A DNA stretch of 64,000 bases from Candidatus Hydrogenedentota bacterium. GTDB taxonomy: Bacteria; Hydrogenedentota; Hydrogenedentia; Hydrogenedentales; Hydrogenedentaceae. Shown here piece by piece: positions 8,768 through 17,185 of the stretch; the first letter of the stretch is position 1, and each line of letters opens with the position of its first letter. A model generated the notes under the pieces. It was not told the DNA's origin. It saw only the letters and a list, made by a program, of their open reading frames with translations, and did not search any database. Made by a program: the position numbers and the translations under genes. The stretch is from positions 1 through 64,000 of the forward strand of contig JAOAHN010000100.1 in assembly GCA_026415215.1 (NCBI GenBank), read 5' to 3'.

Positions 8768-8860
8768 ATGGTCACGGAGATTTTAACAGTAGCCTTACTC
8801 TTTCTAATAGATTTAATACTTGCTCTCGTCGCTGCCCTCGGTATAAAAGAAATTTTCTAA
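8768..8860 (+). CDS. Single-helix membrane microprotein (30 aa)
   Basis: An AAGGAGGG ribosome site lies 5 bases before the ATG. The 30 codons give MVTEIL then a continuous hydrophobic helix of about 18 residues, with one Asp in the middle (FLIDLILAL), and a short GIKEIF tail. No family recognised. A second microprotein follows after 31 bases with the same layout, so the two are probably co-translated partners. The strong Shine-Dalgarno and clean helix argue for a real gene despite the size. Confidence 0.55.
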   Translation: MVTEILTVALLFLIDLILALVAALGIKEIF

Positions 8861-8891
8861 ACAAACATATATAACTGCGGAGGGAAATAAA

Positions 8892-8993
8892 TTGGAGATA
8901 TTAGATGACCTTGCATACATAGCCCTTTGGCTGATGGGCTTCTTGTTGAAGGTGATTTTTATCCTGTTTGGAGCGTTCCTGTTTACACTTTAG
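8892..8993 (+). CDS. Single-helix membrane microprotein (33 aa, TTG start)
   Basis: GGAGGG lies 7 bases before a TTG start. The peptide begins EILDDLAYIALWLMG, then runs as one hydrophobic helix (FLLKVIFILFGAFLFTL) with a single Lys in it and stops directly at the membrane end. It pairs with the 30-residue ORF upstream and is followed after 55 bases by the SDR gene. No family recognised; accessory subunit of a membrane complex or a type-I-toxin-like peptide are both conceivable. Confidence 0.5.
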   Translation: MEILDDLAYIALWLMGFLLKVIFILFGAFLFTL

Positions 8994-9048
8994 TAAACAT
9001 TTTAGTGAAAATATAAAAAAATAACACTCCAAACAGAGGGGAAAGAAT

Positions 9049-9861
9049 ATGCAAACATTTTTTCTAACGGGTTGTGCAAGTGGTATGGGTAGGCACATGA
9101 CCACCGTTTTCTTGAGACAAGGACATAGGGTAGTAGCCACTGACATTGCAGAAGAGAGATTGGAGCAGTGTTCTATAGATGAAGGCTGGGACCCCTCAAG
9201 AGTGAGGCTATTCAAATTAGATGTAACCAACTACGATGAATGGCAAGAGGTCTTCAATAAAGCAGTAAAAGAATGGGATGGTATAGATGTAACCATAAAC
9301 TTTGCTGGGCTTCTTCTCTCATCTTGGGTCACAGAAACACCTCTCAAGGAAATCCATTCTCAAATAGATGTAAATGTAAAAGGGACCATTTTCGGAACCC
9401 AAATCTCTGCAAAACATATGGTAGAACGGGGACACGGACAAATAATTAACATATCTTCAATCGCTGGGGTGGTGCCTGTGCCTGGCCTCTCAATTTACTC
9501 CGCAAGTAAGCATGCGGTACGCGCCTATTCTCTCTCAGCAGCACTCGAATTGAGAAAGAAAGGCGTATATGTAACTGTAATATGCCCCGCTACAGTCCAA
9601 ACCCCTATGCTTGATAATCAACTTAATGTTGACGCTGCGGAATTATATTTTTCTGGTTTGCGTATCTTAACAGTGAGAGACATAGAAAAAGCCATAGTTA
9701 AAAGAGCTCTCCGCAAAAAACCGATGGAAATATTTATTCCCAGATTCAAGGTCAAATTATTTCAGATATTTGCTCTCTCACCTCGCCTTGGACCATTAAT
9801 AGCACCTCTCTATCAATGGGCAGGTAGAATGCGTCAAAGCCACCGCCGAAAAAAACAGTAA
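9049..9861 (+). CDS. Short-chain dehydrogenase/reductase (classical SDR)
   Basis: NAD(P)-dependent oxidoreductase of about 270 residues with every classical SDR landmark: the cofactor motif TGCASGMG (7-14), the acidic Asp after beta-2 (VVATDIAEERL) pointing to NAD preference, NFAG (about 84-87), catalytic Ser in ISSIAG (about 138-143), and the YSASK Tyr/Lys pair (about 155-159). The C-terminal extension is basic (RQSHRRKKQ) and preceded by hydrophobic stretches, so loose membrane association is possible. RBS GAGGGGAAAG precedes the ATG. The substrate is unknown; the upstream microproteins may be on the same transcript. Confidence 0.88.
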   Translation: MQTFFLTGCASGMGRHMTTVFLRQGHRVVATDIAEERLEQCSIDEGWDPSRVRLFKLDVTNYDEWQEVFNKAVKEWDGIDVTINFAGLLLSSWVTETPLKEIHSQIDVNVKGTIFGTQISAKHMVERGHGQIINISSIAGVVPVPGLSIYSASKHAVRAYSLSAALELRKKGVYVTVICPATVQTPMLDNQLNVDAAELYFSGLRILTVRDIEKAIVKRALRKKPMEIFIPRFKVKLFQIFALSPRLGPLIAPLYQWAGRMRQSHRRKKQ

Positions 9862-10203
9862 AATTTATGCTTTAATATTTATTTACTTTAATTGATGCCT
9901 TTCCAACCGCAATACCCTTAATTCTTAAACTGAATTTTTCTTCAATTAACTGAACATCAGGTTAAATCTATTCTAACTAAAATTGTCTTCCTGTCATCAG
10001 TGTTCATCCATTGAAAATTTTAGTTGTGTGGGTATAAAACCAATTTTTTCACCTACAATTTCTCTCCATACCTTATTTTATCTTAGCTGAGAAGATATCG
10101 AATGGAAAAAATCTACTTTGAGTAACGGAGTTGAAATTTCTCTTTGCTTCCAGTAGAATGCAACGCAAAAATAATACATTCCTTTAAGCAGAGGAGGGAG
10201 GCA
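9862..10203. other. AT-rich intergenic region, nothing recognised
   Basis: 342 bases between the SDR gene and the GLUG protein. I see no RNA gene, no ORF with a ribosome site, and only short AT-rich inverted repeats. It presumably holds the promoter of the downstream gene, whose RBS (GAGGAGGGAG, 10191-10200) is at its right end. Confidence 0.5.
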
Positions 10204-11427
10204 ATGGTAACATCATCTCTTATTGAGCGTAACACAAAATACAAGCTCCTTAGGATGAGCATATTCTTTCTACATCTGTCATTTCTCATAACTATGATAT
10301 GTTTAAATTCACTTGGAGCAATTCAAATAGGAAGCATAGAAGATTTGCAGAAAATAGGAAATGACCCCGGATACCCACTCAACGGAGAGTATGAGTTAAC
10401 GCAAGAAATTGACGCATCAGCCACGAAAAATTGGAACAATGGAACGGGATTTAAACCAATTGGAAGTGCAACTAACCCTTTCACTGGTAAGCTTAATGGA
10501 AAAGAAAAAAAGATAATAAACTTATACATTAATTTCCAGGGTGGAAGTAATATAGGGCTATTCAGCGTTGTCAGTTCCGGTGGTCAAGTGTCAAATTGCA
10601 AATTAGAGAATATACAAGTCTCGGGAGATAGTGGAGTTGGCGGACTCGTCGGTCAAAATTATGGGACACTTACAAATAACTATCTGATAGGTACAATTTC
10701 TGGAACAGGTATTTATGTAGGCGGGATGGTAGGTGAAAACTACGGTTCCCTTGTCCGTTGTAATTCAATATGTAGAGTATATGGCGGATATTATGGTGTG
10801 GCTGGAGCACTGGTGGGTTTAAATTCTCAGGGAACAATATCCAAGTGTTATTCCTATGGTTATGTTTCAGGATCAGGTGTTATAGGTGGGTTAGTTGGTT
10901 GGAATTGGAAAGGAACAATATCACAAAGTTATTCTACTGCAGCTACATCGGGAGAGAATGTCATTGGTGGACTATCAGGAGAGAATTATCAAGGTAGAAT
11001 CTGGCAGACTTATGCTACAGGCAGAATAGAAACAAGAGGCGAAATTGTGGGGGGACTATTAGGTTGGAACACGGGTGAGGTTTCACAAAGTTACTGGGAT
11101 ATGGAAACTACGGGGAAAACTACCTCTGCAGGTGGAATCGGAAAGAGCTCCTCGGAAATGAAACGCAAATCCACTTATCAGGGATGGGACTTTAATAATG
11201 TATGGGATATTCAGGAGGGCGCAACTTATCCCTGGCTACGAGCAGAGCCTAACCCACCACCAGAGGGAGACCCTAATGAAGCTGAAGGAGATACAGAAGA
11301 GGAAGAAACCTGTGGATGTAGCTCAAAACATAAGGATAGAAGTCTATTCTGGAAAAATATCTTTGATTTAGTATTCATAGGAATGCTAATAACCGTGATG
11401 AGTGGGATGAAAACCAGAAGACACTAA
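10204..11427 (+). CDS. Secreted GLUG-repeat protein with a Cys-motif/helix/basic C-terminal tail
   Basis: The 407-residue protein has an N-terminal signal-like helix (about 17-38, ending LNSLGA). About six copies of the GLUG motif follow (GGLVGQNYGTL, GGMVGENYGSL, GALVGLNSQGT, GGLVGWNWKGT and similar), each about 28 residues apart, as in beta-helix-like adhesins and IgA-protease-related surface proteins. The end has a Pro/Glu-rich spacer, the cysteine motif ETCGCSS, one hydrophobic helix (IFDLVFIGMLITVM) and a basic tail (KTRRH). That three-part tail resembles sortase-like CTERM anchoring signals. ATG 10204 is chosen for its excellent RBS; an in-frame ATG at 10144 lacks one. Likely surface-exposed. 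Confidence 0.8.
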   Translation: MVTSSLIERNTKYKLLRMSIFFLHLSFLITMICLNSLGAIQIGSIEDLQKIGNDPGYPLNGEYELTQEIDASATKNWNNGTGFKPIGSATNPFTGKLNGKEKKIINLYINFQGGSNIGLFSVVSSGGQVSNCKLENIQVSGDSGVGGLVGQNYGTLTNNYLIGTISGTGIYVGGMVGENYGSLVRCNSICRVYGGYYGVAGALVGLNSQGTISKCYSYGYVSGSGVIGGLVGWNWKGTISQSYSTAATSGENVIGGLSGENYQGRIWQTYATGRIETRGEIVGGLLGWNTGEVSQSYWDMETTGKTTSAGGIGKSSSEMKRKSTYQGWDFNNVWDIQEGATYPWLRAEPNPPPEGDPNEAEGDTEEEETCGCSSKHKDRSLFWKNIFDLVFIGMLITVMSGMKTRRH

Positions 11428-11434
11428 TATGTCT

Positions 11435-12004
11435 CTACTTAATATTTAGTTGCGAGTTTTTCAGAAACTGTCGGCCTCTCTCTGTTATTTCCCATATACC
11501 TTGTGGAGAGTCTTGAGAAAGGAGACCTTCGATTACAAGAGTGTTTCGAGTCCATTGAGCAGTATTTTCCCATCTCTTTTGCTTCGGATTCGAGTTTAAT
11601 GGACTTAAATCATACTCGTTCAGCTTATTTTTCATCTTTTTATATACTAACTCCAAAACTTCATTTACTTTCGCCCTCCCGCCCAATTCCACTATAGCTT
11701 CTAAGATTGGAACTTTATATTCACTTTCGGGAGTGCGGAGTCCTCTCTTCAATCTACCCTTGGTAGTCTTTTTTATTCTACTTACGAACACCCTTTTGGT
11801 AAACATGCTCTGCCAATCTGATTGGAGCGATTTAACTTTTTCTCTGAAAGATCTCAATCTTTCCCCAAATTCAATAAGTTCTCTCGCTTTCTCATAATCA
11901 TGCGTTTTGAACGCTTCTTCTCCATCTTTGCTAATGAAATTAAATACTTCTTCAATTTCCTCTAACAAAATCTCGAAAGCCACATTCACCTCATTCTGAT
12001 CCAT
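11435..12004 (-). CDS. Orphan Mrr N-terminal-type winged-helix protein
   Basis: 189 residues. The N-terminal 65 residues form a charged helical segment. Residues about 95-185 read PILEAIVELGGRAKVNEVLE ... WENTAQWTRNTLVIEGLLSQ ... GIWEITERGRQFL. That is the winged-helix pattern of the Mrr_N domain, which sits before the nuclease domain in type IV restriction enzymes. No nuclease domain is attached and no restriction gene is nearby, so it is more likely a DNA-binding regulator. The ATG at 12004 follows a GGAGTT-type site. It converges with the GLUG gene, with only 7 bases between their ends. Confidence 0.7.
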   Translation of the reverse strand: MDQNEVNVAFEILLEEIEEVFNFISKDGEEAFKTHDYEKARELIEFGERLRSFREKVKSLQSDWQSMFTKRVFVSRIKKTTKGRLKRGLRTPESEYKVPILEAIVELGGRAKVNEVLELVYKKMKNKLNEYDLSPLNSNPKQKRWENTAQWTRNTLVIEGLLSQDSPQGIWEITERGRQFLKNSQLNIK

Positions 12005-12683
12005 TCTTTAACTCCTTACCATTTCCTATTAGGGAAGCATAAAAATAGAATAACATAAAAATTCCCATTTACAAATCTAATCTTTTTATAAAGAGAAAGG
12101 ATAAGTAAAAATCTATGTTGGAATATATTCTTATATATTTCAAAAACATTGCCTCAACTCAACTATATAGAAATCCTAACCAATAATGAGTTTCTTTAGT
12201 AAGCCATTTCGGCAAGGTATAGTTAATCTGAAGTAAAGTTCTCTCGTCTAATAGTTATAAATGCAATTAAACCTGGGAGAACATTTCAATTTGCAATGAA
12301 CAGAAAACTTATTCTTACTATGCCGTTTTCGGACCGCACAGTATGCCGAGATAAATCAATTACTGAATTTAACATAGAATAAGGAGTTTCCGCGATCGAT
12401 TTTTTACCTCCACGAAGATGACTGAGCCAAATCTATATAAATGCTGATAAATCGCCCCGAAAAATCGCAATGAATTATTATACTTAGATAGTCTTTTAAT
12501 TGAGCATTTCTATAATTTATAAACCTAAAGGTCTTCACAGAAAATACAATAATTCCCCTTTATCGTCCGCCTCACGCTTAATCCACATATAATTGAATCT
12601 CCAATATATCTTTCATATATCTTTGAGTATCTATACTTGAAATTGTCTCCGAATTCTGATAGAATATATTTCGCATTAAATGA
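12005..12683. other. Long AT-rich intergenic region before the tRNA genes
   Basis: About 680 bases without an ORF that has both length and a ribosome site on either strand. I see no conserved RNA motif or extended repeat. The right end must hold the tRNA promoter. It could contain a decayed gene or an unrecognised small RNA; base composition gives no clear signal. Confidence 0.5.
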
Positions 12684-12759
<76 letters not shown>

Positions 12760-12783
12760 TTTTTCTTAACAGGGATATCTTTG

Positions 12784-12856
12784 GGGCCGTTAGCTTAGTC
12801 GGTAGAGCAGGGGACTCTTAATCCCAAGGTCGCAGGTTCGACTCCTGCACGGCCCA
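12784..12856 (+). tRNA. tRNA-Lys (CTT)
   Basis: Acceptor GGGCCGT pairs with ACGGCCC, the T-arm is GCAGG-TTCGACT-CCTGC, and loop CTCTTAA gives anticodon CTT. Discriminator base A; the CCA is not encoded, unlike the neighbouring tRNA-Gly. The outermost anticodon-stem pair (27-43) is a G.A mismatch. Confidence 0.95.
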
Positions 12857-13096
12857 CTTTTTCATTTTTAGTATGTTCCCGCCAACCTTAGAAATTGGTA
12901 TTAGCAAGATCCTCTCGAAATCAGATCTTCCCCTGAATAAAATTTAATAACTTATCTTAAAGAAAAAACTAAAAAATTGCCACTTTTTATCCAGGTGATG
13001 GTAGAATAGATGAAGGGAAGTTATAAATATATAGTATCAACATTTTGGAAAAAGATTGTGCTTGGAATGCCCTTAAATAAAAAAAGGAGGATACTT

Positions 13097-14620
13097 ATGA
13101 GAAATGTTTACACTCTTATGCTGTTGATATTATTTTCTTTTTTTCCAATCGTTTCATACACATTAGACCCTGCCTTTGTTCAGAGAGTTCAAGCGGAACA
13201 AAAAATTGCTTACGAGGAAATATGCTCTGAAAAATGGCAAGAAGGGATGAAAAGACTAATTTACTTATTCAGAGAAATGCCCGCAGATGATGTTGAATGT
13301 TCAGATGTAATGATTAGCCCAGCTCAACTATTTATATTTTGTACTCGCCAGTATATGAGTGGAGCCACTGGAACAGTAATCCTTGAAAGAGGAAGCTCTT
13401 GGCAAATAGAGAATTTTGGGGAATATCCTACAGACACTCTATTGAGTGCGCTGGTTTCCATAGGTGATGATAGTATGATGAGATACGCAGGCTTCGTAAA
13501 GCTATATGGTTTGACTAATAGTGAACACCGAGGGGTAAGACTAATTGCCTCAGCGATGTGTATGTTGTTGATGCCGAGAGAATTCTTTAAGGAAGATCCC
13601 ATAAAATTTTCTGTCCGCACTGTTGGAGAGATAAAGCAATATGCTCACCTCAACATAGTAAAGCAAATTTCTTTACTACCTTTGTTTCGATATATTGATG
13701 AGCAATACATTACGGATATAAAAAGCGAGAAGTACTTCTACGAAAAAGTTCTGCAGTCAATTAGTATGTATGGGGGAGGTGCAGTAATGGGTATAGGTAA
13801 GGATATACCGAGCTTGGGATGTCTGGTTGATAAAATGGCGGAATTGGAAAAACAGAGGGCTACATTAGAATTAGGTGTTCAAAATTTAGCAAAAGCTATT
13901 TTGGAAGAAGAAGACATTACATGCCAATATGGCCAGTTAATATTGCTGTGTAGGTTAGGTGATTACTTAAGATGGGACAGTATAATAAAAGATACGCTTG
14001 AGGCTCTCTTAAAACGAAGCAATAAAAATGACCCTGTCAATGTGAGAGTAAAGTTGTTTTTGGCAGACTATTCGCAAAAAGCACACGATGTTAAGCGAAT
14101 ACGAGAGTTATCCCAAGAAATGATGAACTGGGGTGTGTTACCAGGTGTAATAGATACAAATTTGTATCAAGAACAACTCCGTGCACTCCAGCGTTTGGGG
14201 AAATACTTTACTCGGTATGGTTGGTACGAAGATGGGAAACTAATATACAGTTGGATTGCTATGAAATATCCATCTTCCAAAGCAGGTATAGATGCTAAAT
14301 CTTGGGCGACACAGATAGAATCTCGTCCAATTGATGCAAGCTTAGAAATGATAGCGGGCGCAGTGGAACCTATGCGTGCTCGGGGCGAATTGGACAAGGT
14401 CAAGGCATACTATCAAGATATAGCAGACCATACTCCCAACGCAGACCTGCGAGCAAGAATGATGGCTCAATTGGATAAGTGCTCTGAAAAACTCCAATAT
14501 GCCCGCAAACCAAATGAAGGAGAGGAATGGATAAAAGCAGTTATGGCTATCGGAGACCCTAATACACCACCTTCAGTTCGCAATGAGATTTTGCAAAAGA
14601 TGATAAATAAACAGCAATAG
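13097..14620 (+). CDS. Secreted helical (TPR-like) protein of unknown function
   Basis: 507 residues with a signal peptide (MRNVYTLMLLILFSFFPIVSYT), so periplasmic or outer-membrane-side. The rest is all-helical and charged, with TPR-like helix pairs in the C-terminal third (for example LGKYFTRYGWYEDGKLIYSW followed by a KYPSSKA turn). I recognise no named family. The start at 13097 has AAGGAGG 6 bases upstream and directly opens the signal peptide. The longer frame from 13010 would put 29 residues before it and has no ribosome site. It stands alone between the tRNAs and the lpt genes. Confidence 0.75.
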   Translation: MRNVYTLMLLILFSFFPIVSYTLDPAFVQRVQAEQKIAYEEICSEKWQEGMKRLIYLFREMPADDVECSDVMISPAQLFIFCTRQYMSGATGTVILERGSSWQIENFGEYPTDTLLSALVSIGDDSMMRYAGFVKLYGLTNSEHRGVRLIASAMCMLLMPREFFKEDPIKFSVRTVGEIKQYAHLNIVKQISLLPLFRYIDEQYITDIKSEKYFYEKVLQSISMYGGGAVMGIGKDIPSLGCLVDKMAELEKQRATLELGVQNLAKAILEEEDITCQYGQLILLCRLGDYLRWDSIIKDTLEALLKRSNKNDPVNVRVKLFLADYSQKAHDVKRIRELSQEMMNWGVLPGVIDTNLYQEQLRALQRLGKYFTRYGWYEDGKLIYSWIAMKYPSSKAGIDAKSWATQIESRPIDASLEMIAGAVEPMRARGELDKVKAYYQDIADHTPNADLRARMMAQLDKCSEKLQYARKPNEGEEWIKAVMAIGDPNTPPSVRNEILQKMINKQQ

Positions 14621-14730
14621 AATTTTAAATCAGAAAACATTGCGGAAAGTAGTACTCTTTGGGTAATCGTTTCGTATTATATTTTTCAATTATTTCCCTT
14701 TAATGAATATTTGCGAATTCCTTTTATGCA

Positions 14731-15819
14731 CTAAGTAGGTTTTATTTTCCAGAGGTATGTAGAGACAGTGGCAAATATTAAGTTTGTTCCCCACGCACTC
14801 AAAATGGGTGGAATCACTTCCAAATAACCCAATCCTGTAATTAGCACTGAACTCAATATGTAAGTGATTGAGATAATCATAGTCATACCGAAGCAAACTA
14901 TAAGGTTTCCTTTACCCCATATAATCGAGAAAGCCAATGTTAAGATTGTCATAATTATCACTGAGAAATGCCTTGCTATTCTCAAGTGCCAATCTACTTC
15001 ATATTTCTTAGTAGGTATCCCGAACTCCTTTGCTCTGCGAAGGTCTGCGGTAAACTCTCTTATGGTTTTTAACTCATTTGGCAAATCAAGAGCGAACAGA
15101 ACTTCAGGAGGATCATCAAAAGGTGCAGGAATCTGAGTTACCCGTATCACTTCTTGCTCCATACTCTGTTGAGGATATAGTATGAAATGTCTCCCATCCT
15201 CCAACCGCCACTTTTTCGAACTTTTATCCCACCAGATATATCTTGCGCGTATTTCTTCAACTCTATCCGGCGTTACCTTGTGCATAAGCACATCTCTACC
15301 TGTTAGTGCCTCTTTATTGAACTTGAGTATATGGCAAGTCCAGCCATCTTTCAAATTTGTCCAACTCACTGATGACTTAGTATCTCCGAGATGATATGAG
15401 AAGTATTGTCTCTCCAACTCCCTGAATCTCCACGCTGACTTAACTCCGATAGTCTCCTCCAAGATAAAACTAAACAATCCAATAATTCCAGAAACTATAA
15501 TCGTAGTTAGTACTATTCGAGTATAACTTATGCCTCCAGAGAGAAGTGCGAGAACTTCCTTCTCTTGAACACTCCTTCCCCAAACAAGGAAAGTTGTTAA
15601 AGTTACACCCGCAGGTAAAAAGTAGTAATGAAAAAGTATCTTGGGGATGTTATAGATGTAATACAGCAGAATCACTGTGATAGGTATGTTATACTTTCTT
15701 ACAGATTCCTGTCGGGAGATGAAAAAGTCAGTAATTACATATAGCAATATCAATACAAGGATTACTTGAAAAAAAGTTTTTACCCACCTCCAAAGATAAT
15801 ATCTATCTATCGTTTTCAT
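14731..15819 (-). CDS. lptG: LPS-export permease LptG-like (YjgP/YjgQ family)
   Basis: Transmembrane partner of the LptB2FG ABC exporter that pulls lipopolysaccharide out of the inner membrane. The 362 residues have three N-terminal helices, a periplasmic beta-jellyroll-like domain (about 130-270, with GWTCHILKFNKEALTG and RYIWWDKSSKKWRLEDGRH) and three C-terminal helices. The MKTIDRYYLWRWVKTFF start is typical of the family. Its ATG overlaps the lptF stop as ATGA (15816-15819), so translation is coupled. A frame open to 15894 is only overlap with lptF. The F/G assignment follows gene order; these paralogs are hard to tell apart by eye. Confidence 0.85.
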   Translation of the reverse strand: MKTIDRYYLWRWVKTFFQVILVLILLYVITDFFISRQESVRKYNIPITVILLYYIYNIPKILFHYYFLPAGVTLTTFLVWGRSVQEKEVLALLSGGISYTRIVLTTIIVSGIIGLFSFILEETIGVKSAWRFRELERQYFSYHLGDTKSSVSWTNLKDGWTCHILKFNKEALTGRDVLMHKVTPDRVEEIRARYIWWDKSSKKWRLEDGRHFILYPQQSMEQEVIRVTQIPAPFDDPPEVLFALDLPNELKTIREFTADLRRAKEFGIPTKKYEVDWHLRIARHFSVIIMTILTLAFSIIWGKGNLIVCFGMTMIISITYILSSVLITGLGYLEVIPPILSAWGTNLIFATVSTYLWKIKPT

Positions 15820-16934
15820 ACCCTGTCTACCTTCGCTAACAATACTAAGCCAATCATAGCGAAGAGCAAGTTGGGAATTTGCTGAACGAGACATCTTATT
15901 GGCAGGGACATAAGCCCTCCCCCTCCCACTGCCTTATGTAAGATGAAGTATAGAAAAGCGATTAAAAATCCTGCAGAGAATGCATAAGAGGGACCAGCAC
16001 CTCGCATTCTAACTCCTATCGGTGAGGCTATTAAACCAATCGCGAGGCACATTATAGGGAAAGAGAGTCGCTCAGCTATTTCACTCCTATACTTTTTCAA
16101 ATCTGAAAGCAACGGCAACCCCTTAGTTTCCTCATATCTCTCAGAGAGCTTCTTGTGCTCCCTCAACAATTCTCTCAGTGACATACCCGTTCTCAGCTTG
16201 ATAGTGTCAAGGGGTTTTAATGGGGGTATTTCTTTCTCCAGCCTCTGGAAACTCCCACGAAGTATCTCTCGCGAATCTTCTTGGGATTCAATCCAAAAAC
16301 CATTCGTCATTTCTAAGATACTTTTATCACCTTCCTTTTTCCATCGAGCTTTCTCCGCATAGAAGGCTATTACCTTACCCTCTCGCCCCGGTTGCAGAAC
16401 AACTATGTTCAACAACTCTTTTTTCTCATTCCTTTTTTGGATGTAAATCTTCAAATCACCATAATCACTCATTTTACCTGTGGGTAAAAGGTCAAGAGTA
16501 AGCCGAAGGGGTAAATCATGACGAGCGAGCTTCATCAATCTCTGAAAAGCCCAAGGCTGGAAATAATCTTGCACTATGAAACAGACCACACTAAGCAAGG
16601 CAGACAAAGCAATGGTAGGCATTGCTATCCTGGACATAGGTATTCCCCCTGCTACCATTGCCACTATCTCCCTATATCTACTCATCCTCTCGTAGGTGAG
16701 CATAAGCCCAAAGAGGTAAGTAATTGGTATTATCATCCCGACCATCATCGGAAGAGCATATAAAGCCATCCAAACAAAGTCATCCACACGCAAAGGGGCA
16801 AAAGGAATTTCTTCAAGAAGTTCTTTTACTTGTTGCTGAAGCATCCCGCTAATCATCAGAATTGCAATAGCAACAAATGCTATTATCATCGGTTGGGTAA
16901 CTTGCGAAGCGATATACCTGTCTATTCTTTTCAT
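15816..16934 (-). CDS. lptF: LPS-export permease LptF-like (YjgP/YjgQ family)
   Basis: First gene of the lptF-lptG pair. The 372 residues have the six-helix YjgP/YjgQ arrangement. MKRIDRYIASQVTQPMIIAF opens TM1, then comes the coupling region YERMSRYREIVAMVAGGIPMSR between TM2 and TM3, where the cytoplasmic coupling helix meets LptB. A periplasmic beta domain lies at about 135-265, followed by three C-terminal helices. The start at 16932-16934 has GAGGGAG close by; the frame extends 14 residues further without a site. Divergent from recA, with about 250 bases between. No lptB, lptC or lptA gene is in the window. Confidence 0.87.
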   Translation of the reverse strand: MKRIDRYIASQVTQPMIIAFVAIAILMISGMLQQQVKELLEEIPFAPLRVDDFVWMALYALPMMVGMIIPITYLFGLMLTYERMSRYREIVAMVAGGIPMSRIAMPTIALSALLSVVCFIVQDYFQPWAFQRLMKLARHDLPLRLTLDLLPTGKMSDYGDLKIYIQKRNEKKELLNIVVLQPGREGKVIAFYAEKARWKKEGDKSILEMTNGFWIESQEDSREILRGSFQRLEKEIPPLKPLDTIKLRTGMSLRELLREHKKLSERYEETKGLPLLSDLKKYRSEIAERLSFPIMCLAIGLIASPIGVRMRGAGPSYAFSAGFLIAFLYFILHKAVGGGGLMSLPIRCLVQQIPNLLFAMIGLVLLAKVDRV

Positions 16935-17102
16935 CACTCCCTCATTAGAACAAAAAAACAATTTACTCCTATACAAAGACCATCACAAACATTGAAGATA
17001 AGTTTAGATAAGTTTTATGATATCATAGGAAGGAAGTAATATATAAAATTTTCATTTATAGCGAACTTTATTTGGTATAAGTTAAATCTGTGGCAAGATT
17101 AT

Positions 17103-17131
17103 TTGTTGCATCACATCCTGAATGATAAAAT
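17103..17131 (+). promoter_or_regulatory. recA promoter
   Basis: -35-like TTGTTG (17103-17108) and -10-like TAAAAT (17126-17131) with an exact 17-base spacer. The predicted start, near 17138, falls inside the palindrome at 17133-17154. Confidence 0.6.
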
Positions 17132-17132
17132 A

Positions 17133-17154
17133 TATGTGAAAATATTTTCACATA
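17133..17154. promoter_or_regulatory. Perfect 22-bp palindrome over the recA start site: candidate SOS operator
   Basis: Bases 17133-17143 read TATGTGAAAAT and 17144-17154 are the exact reverse complement. The site directly follows the -10 element and lies 31 bases before the recA ATG, where a repressor would block transcription. It does not match the SOS boxes I know (CTGT-N8-ACAG, GAAC-N4-GTTC). The outer TGTGA...TCACA recalls CRP, but the gap is 8 rather than 6 bases. Confidence 0.6.
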
Positions 17155-17185
17155 AAAGCTAAACTTAAAAATTTGGAGAATAATC

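Noticed and set aside
14690-14896. Short minus-strand frame inside the lptG 3' region
   Set aside because: Overlaps lptG in another frame and has no ribosome site or motif.
15816-15894. Extended N-terminus for LptG
   Set aside because: The extra 25 residues come from out-of-frame lptF sequence. MKTIDRYYL at 15819 is the family start and overlaps the lptF stop.
17133-17154. recA palindrome as a CRP site
   Set aside because: TGTGA and TCACA half-sites are separated by 8 bases, not the 6 that CRP needs.
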